This document shows, piece by piece, positions 1-5,456 of a stretch of DNA of 5,642 nt. The notes beneath the pieces are model-generated. The model had not been told where the DNA came from. It did not search any database and saw only the letters and a list, made by a program, of their open reading frames with translations. Source of the stretch: a bacterium (GTDB lineage: Bacteria > Spirochaetota > UBA4802 > UBA5550); NCBI GenBank assembly GCA_024224995.1, contig JAAENB010000267.1, positions 1 through 5,642 on the forward strand, read 5' to 3'. A program made the position numbers and the translations under genes. How positions within the stretch are numbered: the stretch's first letter is position 1; the number at the start of each line of letters is the position of its first letter.

Positions 1-127
1 CGGATGCGAGTTCCGGAGCAATCCAAAGAGCCCATACTACTTCCAGGCCCGCGCACAAGCAAAATTTAGTTTCTTGAGAGCAGCTGACCCTGCGAAGCAG
101 GGAAAAAATACGGAAGAAACTGATTAG
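1..127 (+). CDS. Possible 3' end of an unidentified gene (partial)
   Basis: Reading from base 2, the + strand is open for 41 codons up to a TAG at 125-127, and the gene would begin left of the window. The translation looks like a soluble protein tail (an Tyr-Tyr-Phe-Gln-Ala stretch in the middle and a polar Glu-Glu-Thr-Asp end), while the other two + frames close earlier, at about 67-69 and 75-77. No family is recognised. Against it: 41 codons is short enough to be open by chance, the opposite strand is also open over most of this stretch, and a small perfect hairpin lies inside it at 88-102. It would run convergently toward the minus-strand repeat-protein gene. Confidence 0.25.
   Translation, partial: GCEFRSNPKSPYYFQARAQAKFSFLRAADPAKQGKNTEETD
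88..102. repeat. Small perfect inverted repeat with GAA loop
   Basis: CCCTGC (88-93) and GCAGGG (97-102) are perfect complements around a three-base loop. On the + strand the hairpin is followed by a run of A (103-108), so on the minus strand the T run comes before the stem. It is therefore not a standard intrinsic terminator in either direction. It could be a scattered palindromic element or just part of the coding frame that covers it. Confidence 0.4.
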
Positions 128-144
128 TAAAGAGGATTGGGAAT

Positions 145-197
145 AAAAAGAGACTGGTTGCCGGAACTCTGTCAACTGTCAACTGCCAACCGGCAAC
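145..197 (-). terminator. Possible terminator of the minus-strand gene pair
   Basis: Downstream of the stop of the 1245-aa gene, the minus-strand transcript would contain GTTGCCGG (197-190) and its perfect complement CCGGCAAC (164-157), an 8-bp GC-rich stem. The stem is followed within about 7 nt by five U residues (149-145). The loop is 25 nt and the U run is not directly adjacent, so this is a weak intrinsic terminator by usual criteria. Its position 24 nt after the stop codon supports the role. No better candidate is seen between 1 and 220. Confidence 0.35.
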
Positions 198-198
198 T
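171..198. repeat. Degenerate heptamer tandem array (4 units)
   Basis: Four consecutive 7-bp units can be read on the + strand: GTCAACT, GTCAACT, GCCAACC, GGCAACT. The first two are identical and the others differ by two bases each. The last unit also forms part of the inverted repeat listed as a possible terminator. Intergenic heptamer arrays are known in several bacterial groups (for example the STRR sequences of cyanobacteria), but this unit is not assigned to any of them here. Confidence 0.6.
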
Positions 199-220
199 GA
201 CCTTACTTTATACGTTCATG

Positions 221-3200
221 TTACCGGATTAATATGGGCCTTAACCTGAGTTCCAGCGCCTTCTTCCCGCCAATGACCTTAAATCCCACGGACTGGTTTT
301 GCCGGAAGATTGTTTTCCCGTTTTGAGTAGTTATTGTAGTGTCAACTTTTACCGTTTCAATAGTGGGAGGTAATTTAACAGAATCGGGCAATTCTCCCCT
401 GTAGTTATTGTAGTTGTCAGCAGTGAGATCAATCTTAAAAGATTCAAGCTCTTCTCCATTCGGATCTTTTAGTACAATAACAGCGCTGCTGTCCTCGGGC
501 AGGTCGTCATCATCCAGCTGCAGCTTCTTGATGATCCTGTTCGAAATAGAGACATTGCCTTTGAGCACAATATCAAGAAGCTTGTTGGCCTCATCCTCCT
601 CATCCTCACCTTCAGCGGCCTCGACCAGCTTTTCTCCCCGGTACTGGTCAGGGTTAACCGGAGTTTTCAGCCGTTTTTGGCCTATGGGAACTTCGGTTTC
701 AAAAGAACCGAATATCTCTCTGCCGTCACTGAGATTGGCAGATACTTCAATGGAAATGGGTTTGTTTTTTTTCAGTTTTTCCCTGAATCTCAGGCTGTAG
801 GAATAGGTGATACCGTCTTCATACGTGTTCTGCTTGATGTTGACCTGTTTATTGAAAAACCAGCTCGATCGCGCCGAGTATTTCATTTTTACCGTGATTA
901 GGCCGTCGGGAATGAATTCTTCCTCTTCCATAAAGGGCGTTTCGCCCTGAAACTCAAGAATTACGTCTTCAGTCGCGGTGCCCCGGAATTCCGGCAATGT
1001 GACAGTTGATTGGATGGGGGTTGATTGTTTTTCAACGAGGATTTCCAATTCCTCGTATACTTCTCTTCCGTCTCTCAGTTTGGCAAAGGCTTCGGCAATG
1101 AGGTTTTCCCCAATAATTCCGCGAATCCGGACATTGGTTTTGAAAGAATAGATATACTCCGAGTTCTGTTTACTTTCGATAAGACTGACTTCTCGCTCGG
1201 AGTCCCATTTCCTCTCTCCTTCCTGTTTAATCCTGATGATTGCTTTTTTAGAAGGAATAGAGGAGCGCATGGAATCGGTCTCGCCTGTGAACTGAATATC
1301 AACATACGTGGGCTCGCCGGAGCCCATAATGTAGCCGGGTATCGCCCTTCCCCGGCGGCTGCCCAGGTTCATCAACGTTTCCCCCAGCTTCGCCGAAGTC
1401 TTCTTCTGTCCCGGGAGCGTGGTAAGTTTGGTATTAAGAGTACCGTATATCTCTCTGCCGTCTTCCAGTATGGCAGATGCTTCAATGGTAACGGCTTTGT
1501 CCTGTTCCAGTTTTTTCTTCTCTTTCAGGGTGAAGGAATAGGTGTTGCCGGTTTTATTCTTTTTTCTCTGGCTGAGAACATTTTTTTGAAAAAGCCAGTT
1601 CCCCTGGTCGGCGTATTTTAATTTTACCGTAATTTTGTTGTCGAGAATTCTTTCTTTCATATGGGACGTTTTGCCCTCAAGCTCGAGAGCGGCCTCTATG
1701 AGTGGTTTTTTTTCCCGGAATTGCGACAGGGAGATCTTTGGTTTGAGAATACGTAAGTTTTTTGTGACAGGGATTTTCCATGTCTTATATACTTCTCTGC
1801 CGTCTTCCAGTTTGGCAAAGGCTTCGGCAATGATTTTTCTCCCAACGGTTCCGCTAACCCGGGTTGTGGTTTTGAAAGAATAGGAAAACTCTCCGGGCTG
1901 TATCGTTTCCGTAAAATTGACGGTCTTCTGAGTCTTCCATTTCTTAGCTTCTTCCGGTTTAAACCTGACGGTTGCTTTTTGGGTGGGAATAGAGACGGGC
2001 ATGGGACCGGTCACACCCAGGAGCTCAATTTTAACAAACCTGGTCTCGGGAGGTTCTCCTCTCTCGAACCTGTCCAGGTCCACGGAAGCTCTCAGCACAC
2101 TCTTGGACTTTGGAATTTTAGTTTCAAAAGAGCCGAATATTTCACTGCCGTCGCTCAGTTCGGCAGATGTTTCAATGAAAAGGGGTTTATACGTTTTGAG
2201 TTTTCCCCTGAGTTCCAGGTTGTACCGGTAAATGGAACCGGCGCTATTCTCACTGCTCCTGGTGCCCACCTCTTCCGTGATAACCCAATCCTCCCGGTCG
2301 GCGTATCTTATTTTTACCATGATCTTGCCGTCGGGAATGGTTTCTTTGACACGAATAGTTTTGCCGTTAATGTAAATCATGACCCCTGTTTCCGGTCCTT
2401 TTCCAATAGGAACAGCCCGGGATTTCGACAGGGTGATCCCTGGCTGGCGGGAGCGAAATCTTTTTGTGACGGGGATTTTCCATTTTTTGTATAATTCTTT
2501 CTCGTTCTCCATTTTGGCAAATGCTTCGAGAATGATCTTTTTCCCAACGGTTCCCGTAACCCGGATTTTGGTCTTAAAAGAATAGGTATAGCCCCAGTCC
2601 CGTTTTTCTTTGGCAAGAGTAACGGTCTGCTGGGAGGCCCATTTCTTATCTCCTTCTCTTTTAAACCTGATGGTTGCTTTTTTGGAAGGAATAGAGACGG
2701 GCATGGTCCTGGTGAGGCCATTGAGCTCAATATTCAGAAGCTTTGTTTTGGCACGGATGGCTTTACCCGACTTGCTTCTCCTGAATTTTTTCAGGTCCAG
2801 TGTTTTTTTCAGCACCTGCTGCTTCTTAGGAGCTTTTATTTTAAGAGTCCCGAAGACGTCTTTGCCGTCATTCAGCAGCGCCGATGCTTCAATGGTAATG
2901 GGCTTGTTTTTTTTGAGTTTTTTCTTGAATTTCAGTTTGTAGGTATAGGAAGTACCGGTTTTAGACTTGCTTTTCCTGGCTGTGACCTTTTTTTTGTAAA
3001 ACCATTTTTCCTTACCCGAGTATTTCATTTTAATGGATATTTTGCCGCCCTGAATGAATTTTTTCATGCGGGGAGTTTTGCCGCTAATGGTGATGGTGAC
3101 TTTTTTCCTTGATTTTTTTTTGCGTGATTTTTTCTTCTTTGATTTTTTCTTTTTAGGGGGAGTATCTTCTTTTTTAGTGGCCACCCCCCGGAATTTGTCC

Positions 3201-3958
3201 GGGTTTATTGAAATTTTCAGCTCTTCCCCGGGTACTTTCGTTTCAAGAGTCCCGAATATCTCTCTGCCGTCACTCAGTTTGGCAGATGCTTCAATGGAAA
3301 TGGGTTTGTTTTTTTTGATTTTTTTCTTGAATTTCTGTTTGTAGGTATAGGTGGTACCGGCTTTATTCCCGCTTTTCCTGGTGCGGACCTGTTTGCTGTA
3401 AAACCAGTTCTCCTTGCCGGAATATTTCATTTTTATGGTGATTTTGTCGTCCGGGATGGTTCCTTTCATGCGGGAAGTTTTACCGCTAATGATAATAGTG
3501 GCCTTAACGCTTGATTTTTCTTTTTTAGGAGGAGTTTCTTTTGCAATCGCAATGCCCCGGAATTGCGATAATATGGTCTTTAACCGGATAGTGTCTGATT
3601 TGCTGCTAACGGAAATTTTCGATTCCTTGTATATTTCTCTGCCGTCACTCAGTTTGGCAAAGACTTCGGCAATGATGTTTTTTCCAACAGTTCCTTTAAC
3701 CCGGGTATTTATCCTGAAAGAATAGGTATACCCCTTGGCCCGTTTCCTTTCGTTAAGACGGATTGTGCTCCGGGAGACCCATGCCGCGGCTCCTTCCTGC
3801 TTAAACCTGACAGTTGCTTTTTTAGAAGGAATAGTGGCGGCAATGGTATCGGTCCGGCCCTTTAGCTTGATCGTGAGAGTTTTGGGTTGAGCCTCCAGGG
3901 GCAGCCGGAAAATTGCCAGGAAGGCGGCGATGAGACTAATGTATGCAATTTTTTTCAT
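221..3958 (-). CDS. Large secreted repeat protein, A-B-B-A-B-A-B-A-B-C architecture, function unknown
   Basis: I recognise no family. The chosen start (ATG at 3958) gives 1245 aa. It begins Met-Lys-Lys, continues with a hydrophobic stretch and has a likely signal-peptidase site after Leu-Glu-Ala (residue 23). A purine-rich GGGAAGGG lies 9 nt upstream. The frame is open to an ATG at 4003, but that extension would put the RBS inside the coding sequence and bury the signal peptide.

After the signal come nine ~90-residue repeats of two related kinds: A1 28-116, B1 152-243, B2 287-377, A2 407-498, B3 526-616, A3 641-732, B4 756-845, A4 885-975, B5 999-1091. A unique C-terminal domain follows at 1127-1245. 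Each repeat has one invariant Trp (60, 185, 319, 440, 558, 674, 788, 918, 1033) and a late DGRE-type motif; A2 has degraded this to NEKE. Alternating polar and hydrophobic residues suggest beta-sandwich (Ig-like) modules, which is inference.

The protein has no Cys, no lipobox, no LPXTG signal and no membrane segment after the signal peptide. A Lys-rich linker lies at 269-286 and an acidic one at 1116-1123. It is a paralogue of the gene just upstream and may be co-transcribed with it. Confidence 0.9.
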   Translation of the reverse strand: MKKIAYISLIAAFLAIFRLPLEAQPKTLTIKLKGRTDTIAATIPSKKATVRFKQEGAAAWVSRSTIRLNERKRAKGYTYSFRINTRVKGTVGKNIIAEVFAKLSDGREIYKESKISVSSKSDTIRLKTILSQFRGIAIAKETPPKKEKSSVKATIIISGKTSRMKGTIPDDKITIKMKYSGKENWFYSKQVRTRKSGNKAGTTYTYKQKFKKKIKKNKPISIEASAKLSDGREIFGTLETKVPGEELKISINPDKFRGVATKKEDTPPKKKKSKKKKSRKKKSRKKVTITISGKTPRMKKFIQGGKISIKMKYSGKEKWFYKKKVTARKSKSKTGTSYTYKLKFKKKLKKNKPITIEASALLNDGKDVFGTLKIKAPKKQQVLKKTLDLKKFRRSKSGKAIRAKTKLLNIELNGLTRTMPVSIPSKKATIRFKREGDKKWASQQTVTLAKEKRDWGYTYSFKTKIRVTGTVGKKIILEAFAKMENEKELYKKWKIPVTKRFRSRQPGITLSKSRAVPIGKGPETGVMIYINGKTIRVKETIPDGKIMVKIRYADREDWVITEEVGTRSSENSAGSIYRYNLELRGKLKTYKPLFIETSAELSDGSEIFGSFETKIPKSKSVLRASVDLDRFERGEPPETRFVKIELLGVTGPMPVSIPTQKATVRFKPEEAKKWKTQKTVNFTETIQPGEFSYSFKTTTRVSGTVGRKIIAEAFAKLEDGREVYKTWKIPVTKNLRILKPKISLSQFREKKPLIEAALELEGKTSHMKERILDNKITVKLKYADQGNWLFQKNVLSQRKKNKTGNTYSFTLKEKKKLEQDKAVTIEASAILEDGREIYGTLNTKLTTLPGQKKTSAKLGETLMNLGSRRGRAIPGYIMGSGEPTYVDIQFTGETDSMRSSIPSKKAIIRIKQEGERKWDSEREVSLIESKQNSEYIYSFKTNVRIRGIIGENLIAEAFAKLRDGREVYEELEILVEKQSTPIQSTVTLPEFRGTATEDVILEFQGETPFMEEEEFIPDGLITVKMKYSARSSWFFNKQVNIKQNTYEDGITYSYSLRFREKLKKNKPISIEVSANLSDGREIFGSFETEVPIGQKRLKTPVNPDQYRGEKLVEAAEGEDEEDEANKLLDIVLKGNVSISNRIIKKLQLDDDDLPEDSSAVIVLKDPNGEELESFKIDLTADNYNNYRGELPDSVKLPPTIETVKVDTTITTQNGKTIFRQNQSVGFKVIGGKKALELRLRPILIR
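686..3877 (-). repeat. Nine coding repeats of two related types (A and B)
   Basis: DNA limits of the repeat cores, in transcription order: A1 3877-3611, B1 3505-3230, B2 3100-2828, A2 2740-2465, B3 2383-2111, A3 2038-1763, B4 1693-1424, A4 1306-1034, B5 964-686. Type A is marked by IPSKKATVRFK-like, SFK..RV.GTVGK and EAFAKL.DGRE motifs. Type B is marked by IPD.KITVKMKYS, KKNKPISIEASA and DGREIFG. Both follow one plan: G.T..M...IP, a basic beta strand, Trp, a Tyr-rich strand, and the late [L/M]xDGRE strand. The two types therefore probably share one ancestral module. The spacers between repeats vary in length and most carry [I/L/V]xxx[F/Y]RG. Confidence 0.88.
3101..3154 (-). repeat. Lys-rich low-complexity linker with T9 tract
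   Basis: The linker between B1 and B2 codes for 18 residues made of 14 Lys, 2 Arg and 2-3 Ser, in rough KKK(K)S(R) units. On the + strand it appears as T-rich DNA including an uninterrupted nine-T run at 3113-3121. Such a tract is prone to replication slippage. The reading frame is intact across it in this sequence. Confidence 0.85.
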
Positions 3959-3967
3959 TGGTTGTTT

Positions 3968-3975
3968 CCCTTCCC
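3968..3975 (-). promoter_or_regulatory. Ribosome binding site deciding the start of the 1245-aa protein
   Basis: The minus strand reads GGGAAGGG nine nt before the ATG at 3958. This is purine-rich but not a perfect AGGAGG. Together with the signal peptide that begins at this ATG it favours 3958 over the in-frame ATG at 4003, which has no convincing upstream purine run at normal spacing. Confidence 0.6.
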
Positions 3976-4002
3976 ACATGATATCATCATAATTAATATA
4001 CA

Positions 4003-4031
4003 AAGATACCTGCCGGGAGGAAAATACGCAA
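4003..4031 (-). promoter_or_regulatory. Weak promoter candidate for the 1245-aa gene
   Basis: On the minus strand, TTGCGT (4031-4026) and TATCTT (4008-4003) are 17 nt apart, about 38-45 nt upstream of the start codon. The match to TTGACA/TATAAT is modest. TATCTTTG also fits the TAnnTTTG element used by Bacteroidetes, with TTG 20 nt upstream. The 108-nt gap after the preceding gene has no clear terminator, so the gene may be expressed by read-through as well as from its own promoter. Confidence 0.3.
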
Positions 4032-4066
4032 TAACAAAATGTGCTGTTTTTTCAACAACATTCATA

Positions 4067-5242
4067 TTATCGAACCGATTTCGGGTTTAACCTGAGCCAG
4101 AGTGTCTTTTTCCCGGAAATGGTCTTAAATCCAGCGGTCTGGTTTTTCCGGTAGATCTTTTTCCCTTTTTTTGTGGCAACAGTAGTATCAATTTTAACCA
4201 TTTTGATTTTTGGCGGTAATTTAACCAAACCGGTCAATTGTCCCTGGTAGTTCTTGTATTTGTCCGGAGTGAGCTTGATCGTAAGCGTTTGCAGTGTTTT
4301 TTTCTTTTCATCTTTCAGCACAACAAGGGCAGCGCTGTTTTCGGGCAGCCCGTCACCGCTCCGTTTCAGGCGTTTAATGATCCTTCCGGAGATAGAGATA
4401 TTGCCTTTGAGTACAATATCAACAAGATTGGTCTCAAGAGCAACGGCTTCGGCCGATTTCTCTCCCCGGTATTTGTCCAGGGTAATCTTAGTCTGTACCA
4501 GTCTCTGGGGCATGAGAACTTTCGTTTCAAGGATACCGAAAATTTCTCTGCCGTCGTTCAGTTTGGCAGATGCTTCAATGGAAATGGTTTTCTCTTTTAC
4601 CAGTTTTTTCCTGGCTCTCAGGGAGAAGGTATAGGTGGTACCGGCTTCATCCCGGCTTTTCCTGGCGGGCATCTGTCTATTGAATAGCCAGTCCTCCTGT
4701 CCTGAGTATTTCATTTTTACCGTGATTTTTTTGTCGGGAATGCTTGCTTCCATATGGGGAGTTTTGCCGTAAAGGTTAACCCTGACCTGTACGAGAGTTT
4801 CCTCTTTTTTGGCCGGAGTGTCTTTTTTTATCCCCTTACCGCGGTATTGCGACAATATGGTACTTGTACGGAGCGTTCGTAATCGTTTGCTTACTTTTAT
4901 TTTCCATTCTTTGTATACTTCTCTGCCGTCATTCAGTTTGGCAAAGGCTTCTGCGATAATATTTTTCCCCACTTTGCCGTTGACCCGGGCATTGATTTTG
5001 AAGGAATAGACGTAACCCCTTTTTTGTTTTCTTGCCTTAAGATAGACCGTGCGCTGGTAGGCCCATTCTTTGGCTCCTTCCTGTTTAAACCTCACGGTCG
5101 CTCTTCTGGAAGGGATGGTCGTCCGCATGGTATTGGTCCGGCCCTTGAGCTTGATTTTGATGGCCCTGGTCCGGGCGTCCAGTGACAGCCAGGAGACCGT
5201 CAGGAAGGCGCAGGTAAGAATAAGGGTCACTGGCTTTTTCAT
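4067..5242 (-). CDS. Short secreted paralogue, A-B-C architecture, function unknown
   Basis: I recognise no family. From ATG 5242 the protein has 391 aa. It starts Met-Lys-Lys-Pro with a hydrophobic core and a likely signal-peptidase site after Leu-Asp-Ala (residue 23). AGGAG lies 8 nt upstream. An in-frame ATG at 5323 would add 27 residues ahead of the signal peptide and is less likely.

It holds one type A repeat (27-117, Trp60), one type B repeat (152-242, Trp185) and the unique C domain (273-391). The linker after A carries ILSQYRG (129-135) and the one after B carries LDKYRG. The first ~240 residues align with the 1245-aa neighbour without gaps, so that both Trp positions, the linker motif and the signal cleavage site fall at identical residue numbers. 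The C domain has the same length (119 aa) and by hand count about 67 identical residues. The only Cys (residue 11) is inside the signal peptide and is not a lipobox. The protein is strongly basic. It is first in a probable two-gene transcript and represents the minimal form of the family. Confidence 0.9.
   Translation of the reverse strand: MKKPVTLILTCAFLTVSWLSLDARTRAIKIKLKGRTNTMRTTIPSRRATVRFKQEGAKEWAYQRTVYLKARKQKRGYVYSFKINARVNGKVGKNIIAEAFAKLNDGREVYKEWKIKVSKRLRTLRTSTILSQYRGKGIKKDTPAKKEETLVQVRVNLYGKTPHMEASIPDKKITVKMKYSGQEDWLFNRQMPARKSRDEAGTTYTFSLRARKKLVKEKTISIEASAKLNDGREIFGILETKVLMPQRLVQTKITLDKYRGEKSAEAVALETNLVDIVLKGNISISGRIIKRLKRSGDGLPENSAALVVLKDEKKKTLQTLTIKLTPDKYKNYQGQLTGLVKLPPKIKMVKIDTTVATKKGKKIYRKNQTAGFKTISGKKTLWLRLNPKSVR
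4517..5164 (-). repeat. One A and one B coding repeat in the short paralogue
   Basis: The type A core is encoded by 5164-4892 and the type B core by 4789-4517. Both show the features of the repeats in the 1245-aa protein: IPS/IPD turn, invariant Trp, Tyr-rich strand and NDGRE motif before the last strand. The C-terminal domain follows at 4426-4070. Confidence 0.85.
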
Positions 5243-5250
5243 TGGAAATT

Positions 5251-5255
5251 CTCCT
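5251..5255 (-). promoter_or_regulatory. Ribosome binding site deciding the start of the 391-aa protein
   Basis: The minus strand reads AGGAG with 8 nt to the ATG at 5242. Spacing and sequence are canonical and place the start at the Met-Lys-Lys of the signal peptide, not at the upstream in-frame ATG (5323). Confidence 0.75.
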
Positions 5256-5275
5256 GGTTTTGTGATTAATACATA

Positions 5276-5305
5276 ATGATAGCTTTTTTGAGAATAATCA
5301 ATCAA
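5276..5305 (-). promoter_or_regulatory. Sigma-70-like promoter of the minus-strand gene pair
   Basis: The minus strand carries TTGATT (5305-5300), an 18-nt spacer and TATCAT (5281-5276). The -10 matches the consensus at five of six bases and the -35 at four of six. Transcription would begin near 5269, giving a leader of roughly 27 nt before the 391-aa gene. The lineage's real promoter consensus is unknown, so this is a pattern match only. Confidence 0.45.
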
Positions 5306-5355
5306 AAAATGTTTACGCGGCAATAATACTTTTTAAAAGGCTTGTTCAATTTTAC

Positions 5356-5384
5356 TTGACTTCAGGGGTTTGGATATCTATTTT
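5356..5384 (+). promoter_or_regulatory. Sigma-70-like promoter of queF
   Basis: TTGACT (5356-5361), a 17-nt spacer and TATTTT (5379-5384) precede the queF start, with transcription expected near 5391 and a leader of about 66 nt. The -35 matches five of six consensus bases and the -10 four of six. It lies about 50 bp from the divergent promoter of the minus-strand pair. Confidence 0.45.
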
Positions 5385-5395
5385 TACCAATATTA

Positions 5396-5442
5396 TGTCG
5401 TATTAGATGGCCGTATTTTACCTGTTAGCGTTTATGACGACA
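5396..5442 (+). promoter_or_regulatory. Possible leader stem next to the queF ribosome binding site
   Basis: TGTCGT (5396-5401) and ACGACA (5437-5442) are perfect complements enclosing a 35-nt loop. The 3' arm ends just before the AAGGAG at 5445-5450. Folding could affect access to the RBS, but a 6-bp stem with so large a loop may be chance. The leader does not show the conserved core of preQ1 riboswitch class I as I know it, nor an obvious class II or III pattern. Confidence 0.2.
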
Positions 5443-5456
5443 AAAAGGAGATGGTA

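Noticed and set aside
88..108. Hairpin plus A run as an intrinsic terminator
   Set aside because: On the + strand the stem is followed by A, not T. On the minus strand the T run precedes the stem. Neither orientation gives stem-then-U.
1025..1621. 198-codon open frame on the + strand opposite the large gene
   Set aside because: It lies wholly antisense to a clearly conserved repeat region. Its translation shows no domain and repeats only as the mirror of the A/B repeats. The other + strand frames inside 414-3725 and 4238-5276 are rejected for the same reason.
2377..2730. 117-codon minus-strand frame inside the large gene
   Set aside because: It is an alternative frame of the repeat-coding DNA with no RBS or recognisable protein; the main frame is supported by eleven homologous modules.
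3959..4003. Upstream in-frame ATG (4003) as start of the large protein
   Set aside because: It would add 15 residues whose codons include the RBS, and it places a polar segment before the signal peptide. The Met-Lys-Lys start at 3958 matches the paralogue.
4041..4060. TGCTG-T6-CAACA as a terminator between the two paralogues
   Set aside because: The stem is only five pairs including a G-U, the loop is the homopolymer itself, and no U run follows on the minus strand.
221..5242. CRISPR-like or mobile-element explanation for the DNA repeats
   Set aside because: The repeats are in-frame coding modules of ~90 codons with divergent spacers. There are no short identical direct repeats with unique spacers, no transposase and no terminal inverted repeats.
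5207..5242. Lipoprotein signal in the short paralogue (Cys at residue 11)
   Set aside because: The Cys is inside the hydrophobic core, too near the start, preceded by Leu-Thr and not a small -1 residue. The large paralogue has no Cys at all.
5451..5453. ATG two codons upstream as start of queF
   Set aside because: It directly abuts the AAGGAG with no spacer, whereas the ATG at 5457 has six nt.
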